The translations under genes were made by a program, and so were the position numbers. Below the pieces are notes generated by a model that saw only the letters and a list, made by a program, of their open reading frames with translations, was not told the DNA's origin and did not search any database. Below, one piece after another: positions 10,178 to 20,900 of a stretch of 64,000 nucleotides of DNA (within the stretch, counting starts at the first letter, position 1; each line of letters opens with the position of its first letter). The stretch comes from Ascoidea asiatica (Eukaryota; Ascomycota; Saccharomycetes; Ascoideales; Ascoideaceae), in contig BCKQ01000002.1 of the NCBI GenBank assembly GCA_001600695.1, positions 2,289,351 through 2,353,350 of the forward strand, given 5' to 3'.

Positions 10178-10385
10178 GTTCTTACGTAATTATTCAATAT
10201 TTTTTATATTTTTTATATTTTTTATATTTTTTATATTTTTTATATTTTTAATATGCAAATCTGTCATTCTGTGAAATATTTGAATATATTTGAATATAAA
10301 TAAAATAGATGAAATAAATAGAGTAATAGAGTAATAGAGTAATAAAGTAATAAAGTAATAAAGTAAAAAATTAATATATTTGAAA
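10178..10385 (+). promoter_or_regulatory. Residual upstream region of ALG5
   Basis: Only 208 bp remain between the retrotransposon and the ALG5 start. It holds five tandem copies of a 10-bp TTTTTATATT unit (10201-10250) and a run of AGTAATA-type units just before the gene. No GC-rich island is present here, unlike most promoter gaps in this window. Confidence 0.5.
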
Positions 10386-11486
10386 ATGATTTCAATAATT
10401 GAAATAATAATATATTTATTTTTATTTATAATTTTAATATTTTCAATTTTATATTTAATAACATATATATTCTCAAATAAACCAAGATTAATTGATGAAT
10501 CTGAAAAATTTTATATAACAAATGATTTAAAAAATGAAAAATTTAATTCAACTTATAAATTATATCCATTACCAAAAAAAAATTTAAAAATTTCAATTAA
10601 TAATATTCAAATTTCAATTGTTATTCCAGTTTTTAATGAAATTAATAGAATTAAAATTATGTTAAATGATTGTATAAATTTTTTAAAAAAAAGTAAATAT
10701 AATAATAATTTTGAAATTTTAATTATTGATGATGGTTCAAATGATAATTCTTCAAATTTTATTTTAAATTTATTTAATAATTTATATAATTTAAATCCTC
10801 ATATTTTAAGAATTATTAAATTAATTAAAAATAGAGGTAAAGGTGGTGCTGTAACTCATGGTTTACAATATACAAGAGGTAAATATTCAATATTTGTTGA
10901 TGCTGATGGTGCATCTAAATTTTCTGATATTCAAAAATTAATTAATTCAATTGAAAATTATCAATCAAATAATAATGAAATTAATAATGAAATTAATAAT
11001 GAAATTAATAATGAAATACCATTAATTTCAATTGGTTCAAGAGCTCATATGGTTAATACAGATGCTGTTGTTAAAAGATCTTTTATTAGAAATTTATTAA
11101 TGCATTCATTACATTTATTATTATATATATTTGGTATAAGAAATATTAAAGATACTCAATGTGGTTTTAAATTATTTAATAGAAATTCAATTAATTTAAT
11201 TTTTCCATATATGCATAATGAAAGATGGATATTTGATGTTGAAATTTTATTAATTGCAATTAATAAAAAAATTAAAATTTTTGAAGTTCCAATAAATTGG
11301 CATGAAGTTAAAGGTTCAAAAATTGATTTAACAAAAGATTCAATAAAAATGGCAATTGATTTAATTGTAACTAGATTTGCATATTTCTTTGGTATATATA
11401 ATTATTATAATACTAATACTAATGATAATACTAATACTAATGAAAATGAAAATGATAATGAGAATAATAAAATTAAGATTATTTAA
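10386..11486 (+). CDS. ALG5: Dolichyl-phosphate beta-glucosyltransferase (Alg5)
   Basis: A 366-residue ER membrane protein. It has one N-terminal transmembrane segment (about residues 2-27) and a GT2-family domain. Visible motifs are ISIVIPVFNE, IIDDGS (about residue 115), NRGKGGAVTHG, the metal/nucleotide-binding VDADGA (about 173), the family block DTQCGFKLF (about 256) and ERWIFDVE (about 280). Alg5 makes dolichyl-phosphate-glucose, the donor for glucosylating the N-glycan precursor in the ER lumen. Small Asn/Glu repeats are inserted near residues 196-213 and at the C-terminus. The start is the first ATG (10386); the frame upstream has only a non-ATG codon. It converges on the GTPase-like gene, with 37 bp between the stops. 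A retrotransposon sits directly upstream, so its promoter may have been altered. Confidence 0.93.
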   Translation: MISIIEIIIYLFLFIILIFSILYLITYIFSNKPRLIDESEKFYITNDLKNEKFNSTYKLYPLPKKNLKISINNIQISIVIPVFNEINRIKIMLNDCINFLKKSKYNNNFEILIIDDGSNDNSSNFILNLFNNLYNLNPHILRIIKLIKNRGKGGAVTHGLQYTRGKYSIFVDADGASKFSDIQKLINSIENYQSNNNEINNEINNEINNEIPLISIGSRAHMVNTDAVVKRSFIRNLLMHSLHLLLYIFGIRNIKDTQCGFKLFNRNSINLIFPYMHNERWIFDVEILLIAINKKIKIFEVPINWHEVKGSKIDLTKDSIKMAIDLIVTRFAYFFGIYNYYNTNTNDNTNTNENENDNENNKIKII

Positions 11487-11523
11487 AGAAGTTTTATTAT
11501 ATATTATTAATATAGATAGATAT

Positions 11524-12768
11524 TTATAAATTATTTTTTTTTTTCTTAAAATTTTCATTTTCAATAACTTCTCTAATTATTAAAGATAAAGCTTGTTCAT
11601 TACCAAAATTAAATTGATTATCAATAGTAATAAAACTTGAATTCCAATTTTTAGCTAAATTTTTACCATTTTTAATTAAAATTGGACTAATTCTTTTATC
11701 TTTAATATGAGTACAAATTATAATAATTGGAGGTAATAAATTTTTAAATAACTCATTTTTATTTTTATTTTCATTTTTTAAATTTGATAATTTCCAAGTT
11801 TTTTTAAAAGATTCAATAATTGAATAAATATCAGATTCTTCATAAATTTCTTTTTTTTTTTTATAAATTAAATATTCAATCCAAGCTTGAATTAAAGATT
11901 CTTTAATATTTTTTAATAAAGATAATGAATTATCATTATTATTATTATCATTGTTATTATTAATATTATTATAAGAAGGTGGATTTAAAGATGGTACTGC
12001 ACTATACATGAATATATAACCATTAATATTTGAATTTAAAGAACTTAAATTTGAACCCATTAATAAAGTTTGTATTGAAGAAGAATAAAAATTTTGATTT
12101 TGAATTAAATTTAAGAAAAATTTATTATTTAATTTTGTGAAAAGAGATAAATCAATAAATGGAATTAATGAAAATTTTTGAAAACCTTGAGAATCTATTA
12201 ATTCTACAAGAATTGTAGAAATATTTGGAATATCCATAGAATTTGAATTATTATTATTATTATTTGATATATAATTATAATATTTATTAAATTTCTTTTT
12301 ATGTTTATGTTTATTATTTGAATATGAATTTAAGATATTTGAACTTAAATATAAATTTAAATCTTTATTTAAATTAGAATTATATAATTCATTTAAATAA
12401 TTTTTTATATTTAAATTTTGATTTAATAAAATTTTTGAAATTTTAGTAATTGGATTAAAATTAATTAAAATTGTATTTGGAGAAATTGAAATAATATTAT
12501 TATTATTAAAATTATTATTATTTTTTGTTGGATAATAAGTTTCTCTAAATTTATTTATTTGTAAATTTATTGCAAAAGTTGATTTACCAACATTTGAAGC
12601 ACCTAAAATTACAAATCTTAATGGATTATTATTATTTTTAATATTATTTTCAATTTCATTATCATTTTCTATTGAATTTGAATTTGAATTTGAATGTGAA
12701 TGTGAATGTGAATGAGAATGAGTATGAATGAAGTTCTTTTTAAAAGATAATTTTGGATTTATGACCAT
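11524..12768 (-). CDS. Divergent Ras-like small GTPase with low-complexity insertions
   Basis: A 414-residue protein starting at ATG 12768. An N-terminal tail has alternating His-Ser, then Asn-Ser dipeptides (about residues 16-35). The G domain starts with FVILGASNVGKST (about 52-63, P-loop). IDSQGFQ (about 190) sits where the DxxG box is expected, and IIICTHIKDK (about 348-357) occupies the NKxD position in altered form. Asn-rich insertions of 10-60 residues separate these, so it is twice the length of a Ras protein. No C-terminal prenylation Cys box is visible (it ends KKKKNNL). I do not recognise the orthologue. GTP binding is plausible from the P-loop, but switch and specificity motifs are unorthodox. 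It is divergent from the M20 peptidase gene. Confidence 0.7.
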   Translation of the reverse strand: MVINPKLSFKKNFIHTHSHSHSHSHSNSNSNSIENDNEIENNIKNNNNPLRFVILGASNVGKSTFAINLQINKFRETYYPTKNNNNFNNNNIISISPNTILINFNPITKISKILLNQNLNIKNYLNELYNSNLNKDLNLYLSSNILNSYSNNKHKHKKKFNKYYNYISNNNNNNSNSMDIPNISTILVELIDSQGFQKFSLIPFIDLSLFTKLNNKFFLNLIQNQNFYSSSIQTLLMGSNLSSLNSNINGYIFMYSAVPSLNPPSYNNINNNNDNNNNDNSLSLLKNIKESLIQAWIEYLIYKKKKEIYEESDIYSIIESFKKTWKLSNLKNENKNKNELFKNLLPPIIIICTHIKDKRISPILIKNGKNLAKNWNSSFITIDNQFNFGNEQALSLIIREVIENENFKKKKNNL

Positions 12769-12851
12769 TTTAATTATTATATTAATATTGAAGAAAGTGA
12801 TTTATTTTAGAAAGAGAAAGAGTTTAAAGTCATATAATATTCAAAATACGT

Positions 12852-12930
12852 ATATATATACTATATATATACTATATATATACTATATATATACTATATA
12901 TATACTATATATATACTATATATATACTAT
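12852..12930. repeat. 11-bp tandem repeat (TATATATACTA)n
   Basis: Seven units; the single C of each unit falls at 12861, 12872, 12883, 12894, 12905, 12916 and 12927, an exact 11-bp period. Confidence 0.95.
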
Positions 12931-13288
12931 AATATAATAAAATTTTATAAAATAAGCGAAATAAAATAAACGATAAATAAATGATAATATTTATAAATAA
13001 ACTTTGAAAAATGAGGAAAAAATAAAAGTGGATGAGACATGATGAGATTGAATAAGTTTAGGTGACATTTTTTTGGATTTAGTTTTAATTCTTAGTTTAG
13101 TTTCACTTGAATTGAATTGATTTAATTTGAATAGTAATAAATCAAATGATGAAATAGTCAATAGTCAATAGTCAACAGTCAACAGTAAACAAATGGCAAA
13201 AAGCAAAAGGGAAATGACAAAAGGGTCGCCTAAATTTAGGTTCAGATATTTAAAGTTGTCTTTCCAGGAACAAGCCAAGAAAACAAGG

Positions 13289-13309
13289 CACGTGAGCACA
13301 CGACACGTG
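13289..13309. promoter_or_regulatory. Paired CACGTG E-boxes, 15 bp apart
   Basis: CACGTG occurs at 13289-13294 and again at 13304-13309 within a GC-rich block of a divergent promoter. This is the core of Cbf1-type bHLH sites. Occupancy and target gene are inferred. Confidence 0.5.
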
Positions 13310-13806
13310 AACAGCGCCGTTTTGTGTCTGAGCTGGCAGTCGGAGCGCCGGTCGTTGGTTGATAAATTTCCAAAGGTATTTGCTAATACTATTGTATGTA
13401 TATACTATTGTATGTATATGTATATGTATATTAGAATACCTTTTCCCTTCAATGAATATTTATCTGTCAGTACCCTGGTACTACCACCGCTCTGGTACCA
13501 GCAGTGTCACTCACTCAATTATAGTGATACTGATAGACAGAGATACTGATGCAGTTAGTAAATGATGGAGATAAACCACTCGACTGTTTCTTTCTTATCC
13601 TGGAGAGTAAACGAATAAAGCAGTAAAGCAGCAAAGCAGTAAAGTAACTGAGTAAATGCTCGCTTGCAGCCAATCTCTTCTCTCATTTTAGCTGCTTCAG
13701 CTTATCTCATATATAATATATAATATATAATATATAATAACTAGAATTCCATTAAAATATATAAATATTATAAATAATATTATAAATATTATAAATAATA
13801 TTAAAA

Positions 13807-13899
13807 ATGAAGTTTTCATTATTTTATTTTTTAACATTTTCATCATTTTTACTTATAAATGTAAATTCATTTAATATTTTCAATTTACAATGTCTTCAA

Positions 13900-13957
<58 letters not shown>

Positions 13958-15180
13958 TTATAGATAATTCAAATCATGATATTGAAAAAATTTTAGATTT
14001 ACATAAAAATTTAATTCAAATTTCTTCAATTTCAAATAATGAAGAAAATATTATAAATTATTTATCAAATTATTTATTAAATTTAGGTTTAAAAATTCAA
14101 TTACATAATGTTACAAATAATAGAAAAAATATATTTGCTTATTTTCATAATCATAATGATAATGATAATGATAATGATAATGCAACTTCAATTCCATTAA
14201 ATTTACATAGAAAAATATTATTAACTTCTCATATTGATACTGTACCTCCATATATACCATATTCTTTTAATAATAAAACAAATTTTATTTCTGGTAGAGG
14301 TTCTATAGATGCAAAAGCTTCAGTAACTTCTCAAATATTTTCATTAATTGAATTAATTACTGAAAGTAATAATAATAAGAATAACAACAAATTTTTAAAA
14401 AATGAAATTGCTTTATTATTTGTTGTTGGTGAAGAAGTTAATGGTATTGGAATGTTAAAATCTTCTGAATTTTTTAATAATTATAATTATAAATTTGATA
14501 CAATTATTTTTGGTGAACCAACTGAATCAAAATTAGCTATTGGTCATAAAGGTATTTTAATTTATGATATTCAAATTTTTGGTAAATCTTCTCATTCTGC
14601 TTATCCAAATTTAGGTATTTCTTCAAATGAAATTTTAATAAATTTAACTAAAAAATTATTAAAAAATCAAAAAAATTTTCCAATTTCAAAATTATTAGGT
14701 AAATCAACTTTAAATATTGGTGAATTAAATGGTGGAATTGCTATAAATATTATACCAAATTTTTCAAATTTAAAAATTTCTATAAGAATTTCAAAAAATT
14801 TAAAATTTTTTGAAAAATTTATTAAAAATTTAATTTTTAAAGAAATTAATAAACTTAATAAAATTTATCCAAAATTTTCAAATGATTTATTAATTAAAAA
14901 TGGTAAAAAAATTATTGAATTTAAAAAAATTCAATCTATACAACCACAATTTTTAAATTATAATATTCCAAATTTTAAAAATATTATTTTAAATTATAGT
15001 ACTGATATTGGTAATTATATTGTTAAAGATAATTTAAAACCATTAAGAAAATATTTATTTGGTCCTGGTTCAATATTACTTGCTCATGGTCCAAATGAAG
15101 GTATTTATTTAAATGATCTTTTAATTTCAATTAATGGTTATAAAAATTTAATCAACTATAATTTAAATACCTTTTATTAA
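13807..15180 (+). CDS. Secreted/vacuolar M20A-family metallocarboxypeptidase
   Basis: A 457-residue protein with an N-terminal signal peptide (about residues 1-21, hydrophobic and ending NVNSF). A poly-Asn tract encoded by pure AAT follows (about 34-51), then an M20 dizinc peptidase domain. Metal and catalytic positions are visible: SHIDTVPP (about 140), GRGSIDAKAS (about 163-172), VVGEEVNGIG (about 206-215), GEPTESK (about 236) and the final AHGPNEG (about 425). HSAYPNLG marks the dimerisation/lid region. The block FGPGSILLAHGPNEGI is typical of the fungal secreted carboxypeptidase group (relatives of Cps1 and PM20D1), which trims C-terminal residues from peptides. The start is the first ATG, right before the signal peptide. 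It is followed 251 bp downstream by the MOSC gene on the same strand. Confidence 0.85.
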
Positions 15181-15431
15181 ATACCTTTTATTAACTTACT
15201 TATTATGGTTATTTTATCCACCGCGTAAAATTCTCTTATCTTTTTTATCTTTTTTTTATTTTTTTATCTTTTTTTTATTACGCGTTTTAGTATACCGTTA
15301 CCCGTCCTTAATTCTTACTTTCTAATAAATATAAATATAAATATAAATATAAATGAAATGAAATGAAATGAAATGAAATAAATAAATAGATAAATAGATA
15401 AATATATATATATATATATGTAAGTGATAAA
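15181..15431 (+). promoter_or_regulatory. Short intergenic region with ACGCGT and TTACCCGT motifs
   Basis: A 251-bp gap. It contains an ACGCGT hexamer near 15280 (MCB-like word), TTACCCGT near 15299 (close to the Reb1 consensus TTACCCGG), and then AAATAT and AAATG tandem units and a TA run before the next ATG. Sites are motif matches only. Confidence 0.4.
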
Positions 15432-16673
15432 ATGAATTTAATTGATTTCATTATTTCAATATTAATAATCATTATAATTTTATTTTTTTATGATAATGAA
15501 TTAATAATTAATAAATTATTTAATTTAAATCCAAGAAATTATAATAATTTAATAATTTTTATATTAAATTTAAGATTTAAAATTATTGAATTTTTTAAAA
15601 TTACAATATTAAGAAATAAAAATTTAAATAATAATAATAATAAAATAATTATTGATAAAATTTATTTATATCCAATTAAATCATTAGGTTATTTATCTGT
15701 AAAAGAATGGGAAATTAATGAAAATGGTTTAAAATATGATAGACAATTTGCTTTAGCTTATAAAATTCCAATTCAAAATAATAATAATAATAATAATAAT
15801 AATAAAGATAATGAATTTGAATTTAAAATTATAACTCAAAGAGATATTGAAAAATTATCATTAATTGAAATAAAAATTAAAGATAATGAATTTTATTTTT
15901 ATTATAATAATGAAAATAAAATTCAATTTTTTAAATTACCAATGAATATTAATGAAAATGATTTTGAAAATGAAAATGGTAATAGTAATTTAACTTCATT
16001 ATGGAATATAGAATTTAATACAAGAATTTTAAAAAAAAAATTTTTACCAGAATTTTTTAAAAATTGGTTAAATTTTAAAATTAATACAGAAATTTATTTA
16101 TTATATTCAAAAACTGGTAAATTTGTTAAAACTGCTTCACCAAGTTTTTTAAAAAAAGAAAGAATATCATTATTTCATGATTATTATCCAATTTTATTAA
16201 TTTCAAAAGAAGATATTATAAATATAAATAAAAAATTAATTGAGAATATTTTTGAAAATGAGAATGAGAATGAGAATGAGAATGAGAATGAGAATGAGAA
16301 TGAAGATAATGAAAAAAAAACTTTAAAACTTTTAGATTATTTAAATTTTAGATCAAATATAGTTATAAAAAATACAAAAAAATCATATGATATTGATAAT
16401 TGGTATCAATTTAAAATTAATAATAAATATTTATGGCAAATTTCAACAAAATGTCCAAGATGTCAAATACCAACATTAAATTATTTAACAGGTAAATTTA
16501 ATTCAAAAATTTCTAAAATTTTATCAAAAAATAGAAGAATTGATTCTGGTAATAAATTTCAATCATATTTTGGTATTTATTGTATTCAAAAAGAAATTAA
16601 TTATAAAATTAAAATTGGTGATGAAATTGATTTAATTAAAAGAAGAATTAATACTTTTCAACCAATTACTTAA
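15432..16673 (+). CDS. Membrane-anchored MOSC-domain protein (mARC/YcbX-like)
   Basis: A 413-residue protein starting with a hydrophobic anchor (about residues 4-22). A beta-barrel MOSC N-terminal domain follows; YLYPIKSLGYLSVKEWEI and GLKYDRQFALA are its hallmark beginning. The C-terminal MOSC domain has FRSNIVIK and the CPRCQIPT block (about residue 340), where the Cys is the expected molybdenum ligand. Glu-Asn repeats (GAGAAT hexamers, near 16258-16303) interrupt the middle. In mARC-type enzymes this fold reduces N-hydroxylated substrates using molybdenum cofactor on the outer mitochondrial membrane. That location and activity are inferred from the family. Many budding yeasts lack molybdenum-cofactor synthesis, so its presence says something about the host. 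Start is the only ATG preceding the anchor. Confidence 0.85.
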   Translation: MNLIDFIISILIIIIILFFYDNELIINKLFNLNPRNYNNLIIFILNLRFKIIEFFKITILRNKNLNNNNNKIIIDKIYLYPIKSLGYLSVKEWEINENGLKYDRQFALAYKIPIQNNNNNNNNNKDNEFEFKIITQRDIEKLSLIEIKIKDNEFYFYYNNENKIQFFKLPMNINENDFENENGNSNLTSLWNIEFNTRILKKKFLPEFFKNWLNFKINTEIYLLYSKTGKFVKTASPSFLKKERISLFHDYYPILLISKEDIININKKLIENIFENENENENENENENENEDNEKKTLKLLDYLNFRSNIVIKNTKKSYDIDNWYQFKINNKYLWQISTKCPRCQIPTLNYLTGKFNSKISKILSKNRRIDSGNKFQSYFGIYCIQKEINYKIKIGDEIDLIKRRINTFQPIT

Positions 16674-17719
16674 AATATTACTTGAATTATTTGATTCTAC
16701 TTAGATTTTATATATAATAAATAATATAAATTAAAGTATTCAAATATATTAAAAATAATAGTAGTATAAGTACAGTATAAATAGTTAATAAGTTTCGGGG
16801 GTTATATCCGAGGGTAAAAGTCCCGAATGAGTATATTTTCAGAGAAACAACCGAGAAGATCGAAAAAACAAGTAATAACCGAAATCCGACCAATAGCCTA
16901 CTTTCAAGCTCTTCGGATCGGGTCTCGGCAGCAACTCGGGTGATGATTTCAGGCTTTGCAAGTAGAGCAAAGAAGTTAAAGAACAAGAGAGAAAGAAAGA
17001 GAGAGAAAGAGAGAGCAAGGATAAAAGGCGGAAGCAGGCGGAGGAAAGTGGAGGAAAGTGGAAGATGGATCCGAAGCCGTGCGCCGAGGAGCCGACACGC
17101 GGGAATGTTCCGAGCGGTGGAGACGTCTGAGCCCTGCGCATTTGCATCCTCGATGGAAAATAGGTGAAAAGCGCCTAAAATTTAGGATTAATACGAGTGA
17201 ATGAAGAGTGAATGAGGAGTGAAAGCCCTGAAGAGAGTATTTGGTTATGGTTATTAATCATCTTCATACTGAAATTGCCAATTTGGTGATTTCTCAATGG
17301 CTTACAACGGGTTTAACTGCTGTGGTGTTTTGAATTCAAATCCATTTCTAATCAATTTAAAGTCTTAATGCTTATGTCACTGTGATATGTGTAATCAAAA
17401 AAACTTATTCATCACTGATTAGTGTTTGAACAAATAAAATAAAAAGCAAAAAGTAATTGATTAGAAGTTATGTATATTATAACTACTTAATTAATATAAA
17501 TATTGGAGTTTTCCATTTTAATTAACTGAACTTCAATTATATTCATTCAATTATTAAATTTTATTTCAATTTAAAAATATAAATATATTTTGAATATATC
17601 TATATCTATTTTTTTTCTTTCTTTCTTTTCATTTCTTCTAGTTATATAATATTCTATTCTATTCTATTCTATTCTATTATATTATATTATATTATATTTC
17701 AATTCAATTTCTTTAGAAA
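16674..17719 (+). promoter_or_regulatory. Upstream region of the ABC transporter with GC-rich island
   Basis: A 1-kb region between the MOSC stop and the pump ATG. The block at about 16790-17170 is GC-rich (about 62 % in line 17041-17100) and purine-rich on the plus strand. The last 250 bp are AT-rich with TTCTA/TTATA tandem units. No exact pleiotropic drug response element (TCCRYGGA-type) was seen by eye. Overlapping ORFs in the island are composition artefacts. Confidence 0.5.
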
Positions 17720-17904
17720 ATGTCTTCTTCTATAAGAAGTGAAGTAAAATCAACTTCTGCTGAAAGACAATCAAATGATCTGAATTCAATTCAAAATTAT
17801 CAAGGTTTTAATAATGAAGTTGATATGGATATAAGAACTTTAGCAAGAAAATTAACAAATTCCGCTGATGATAATATAAATGAAATTCAATATACTACTA
17901 CTAC

Positions 17905-17952
<48 letters not shown>

Positions 17953-20900
17953 ATCAAAAATTGGTTTAGATTTAATTAAAACTTTAACAAGAGTTTCAAC
18001 TTTAGGTAATGGTTCAACTCCATTAGATACTTTTCAAGGTGATAATATTAATATTAGATTAGATCCAAATTCAGATTATTTTGATTCAAAATTATGGATT
18101 AAAAATTTAAAAAAATTATATGATTCTGATCAAGATTATTATAAACATTTTTCTTTAGGTTTATCTTATCAAAATTTAAGAGCTTATGGTAATTCAATTG
18201 ATACTGATTATCAAGCAACTTTTGCAAATTTACCAATAAAATTATTAAATAATTTAAAAAATTTAATTTTTAATAATAATTTAAAAAAAAAAAAAATTAA
18301 TAAAATTTTTGATATTTTAAAACCAATGGATGGTTTAATAAAACCTGGTGAAGTTGTTGTAGTTTTAGGTAGACCTGGTGCAGGTTGTTCAACTTTTTTA
18401 AAATCAATTTCTGCTCAAACTCATGGTTTTCATCTTGATAAAAATTCTTTTTTATCTTATGATGGTTTATCACAATCTCAAATTAAAAATAATTTTAGAG
18501 GTGAAGTTGTTTATAATGCTGAAACTGAAGTTCATTTTCCTCAATTATCTGTTTATGATACTTTATTATTTTCAGCAGAATTAAGAACTCCTGCAAATAG
18601 AAAACCAGGAATTTCAAGAAAAATTTATGCAAAACATTTAACTGATGTTTATATGGCAACTTATGGTTTATCTCATACTAAAAATACTAAAGTTGGTAAT
18701 GATTTTATTAGAGGTGTTTCTGGTGGTGAAAGAAAAAGAGTTTCAATTGCTGAAGTTTCTTTATGTGGTGCTCCTTTACAATTATGGGATAATTCAACAA
18801 GAGGTTTAGATGCTGCAACTGCTTTAGAATTTATTAAAGCTTTAAGAACTTCTGCTGATATTTTAGATACAACTTCATTTATTGCAATTTATCAATGTTC
18901 TCAAGATGCTTATGATTTATTTAATAAAGTTATTTTATTATATGAAGGTAGACAAATTTATTTTGGTAATTCTATTAATGCAAAACTTTATTTTCAAAAT
19001 ATGGGTTATGAATGTCCATTAAGACAAACAACTGCTGATTATTTAACTTCTTTAACAAATCCAAGTCAAAGAATAATAAAATCTGGTTATGAAAATAAAA
19101 TTCCAAAAACTTCTGAAGAATTTGAATTATATTGGAAAAATTCAATTGAATATTCTAATTTAATTAAAGATATTAATAATTATAATGAAAATTGTAAAAA
19201 ATTTAATTCAATTAATGAAATTCAAAAAGCTCATATTTCTTCTCAATCAAAAGGTCAAAGAGCAAAATCTCCTTATAGATTATCTTATATTGAACAAATT
19301 AAAACTTTAGTTAAAAGAGATTTTAAAAGAATTAAAGGTGATTTATCTATAACTTTAACTGCAGTCTTAGGTAATATTGCTTTAGCTTTAGTTCTTGGTT
19401 CTGTATTTTATAATTTAGAAAATAATTCTTCTTCATTTTATTATCGTACTTCTGCTTTATTTTTTGGTGTTTTATTTAATGCTTTTGCATCTTTCTTAGA
19501 AATTATGTCTCTTTATGAAGCTAGACCAATAACTGAAAAACATAAAATGTATGCTTTATATCATCCTTCTGCTGCTTCTTTTTCCTCAATTATTACTGAA
19601 CTTCCTTCAAAAATATTAATTTCTCTTGGTTTTAATATTGTTTTTTATTTCATGGTTCATTTTAGATATAATGCAGGAAGATTTTTTTTTTATCTTTTAA
19701 GTATGTTTACTGCAACACTTATTATGTCTCATTTATTTAGATGTATTGGTTCTGCAACTAAAACATTATCAGAAGCAATGCCACCTGCTCAAATTATTTT
19801 AATGGCTATCACTGTTTATACAGGATTTTTTGTACCAACAAGAAATATGGTTGGATGGTCTAGATGGATCAATTATATTGATCCAATTGCTTATGTTTTT
19901 GAACCAATTGTTACTAATGAATTTCATAATAGAAAATTTGAATGTGATATTTTTGTTCCTTCAGGTGATGGATATGATAATGTTAATTCAGAAAATAGAA
20001 TTTGTAGTGCAGTTGGAAGTGAACCTGGTGAAAATTATGTTGATGGTGATACATATATTAATACATCATTTAAATATTATAATTCTCATAAATGGAGAAA
20101 TTGGGGTATATCAGTTGCATTTGCAGTTTTTCTTTTAGCACTTTATTTAATATTATGTGAATATAATGAAGGTGCAAAACAAAAGGGTGAAATTTTATTA
20201 TTTCAAAGATCAACTTTAAAAAAAATTAAAAAAAATAAAGATGATGTTGAAGGTGGATATGATTTAGAAGAAAAAAAAGAAAATAAATCAAATAATAATG
20301 AAGATATTATTGGACTTATTAAAAGTAAAGATATCTTTCATTGGAGAGATGTTTGTTATGAAGTTCAAATTAAAAAAGAAAAAAGACAAATTTTAAATAA
20401 TGTTGATGGATGGGTAAAACCAGGAACTTTAACAGCATTAATGGGTGCATCAGGAGCAGGTAAAACAACATTACTTGATGTTTTAGCTAATAGAGTTACC
20501 ATGGGAGTAATCACAGGTTATATATTTGTAAATGGTCATATGAGAGATGATTCATTTCAAAGATCAACAGGATATGTTCAACAACAAGATTTACATTTAC
20601 AAACAAGTTCTGTAAGAGAAGCATTATTATTTTCAGCAAATTTAAGACAACCATTTTCAGTTTCAAAAGAAGAAAAAGCAGAATATGTTGAATCTGTAAT
20701 AAAAACTCTTGAGATGGAAAAATATGCTGATGCAATTGTTGGAGTTGCAGGAGAGGGACTTAATGTTGAACAAAGAAAAAGATTAACAATTGGAGTTGAA
20801 CTTGCAGCTAAACCACAATTATTATTATTTTTAGATGAACCAACTTCTGGATTAGATTCTGAAACAGCATGGTCTATTTGTCAATTATTAAGAAAATTAG

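Larger units (their letters stand above)
12769..13806. promoter_or_regulatory. Divergent promoter region with tandem repeat, paired CACGTG and GC-richer blocks
   Basis: A 1-kb gap between divergent genes. It contains an 11-bp tandem repeat (12852-12930), a GC-richer block at about 13225-13345 that bears two CACGTG sites, a second GC-richer area at about 13450-13690, and AT-rich repeats (AATATTATA units) before the downstream start. Short ORFs here are not credible genes. Confidence 0.55.

Noticed and set aside
17310-17350. TTCAAATCC word considered as a tRNA B-box
   Set aside because: No cloverleaf, A-box or acceptor stem could be drawn around it.
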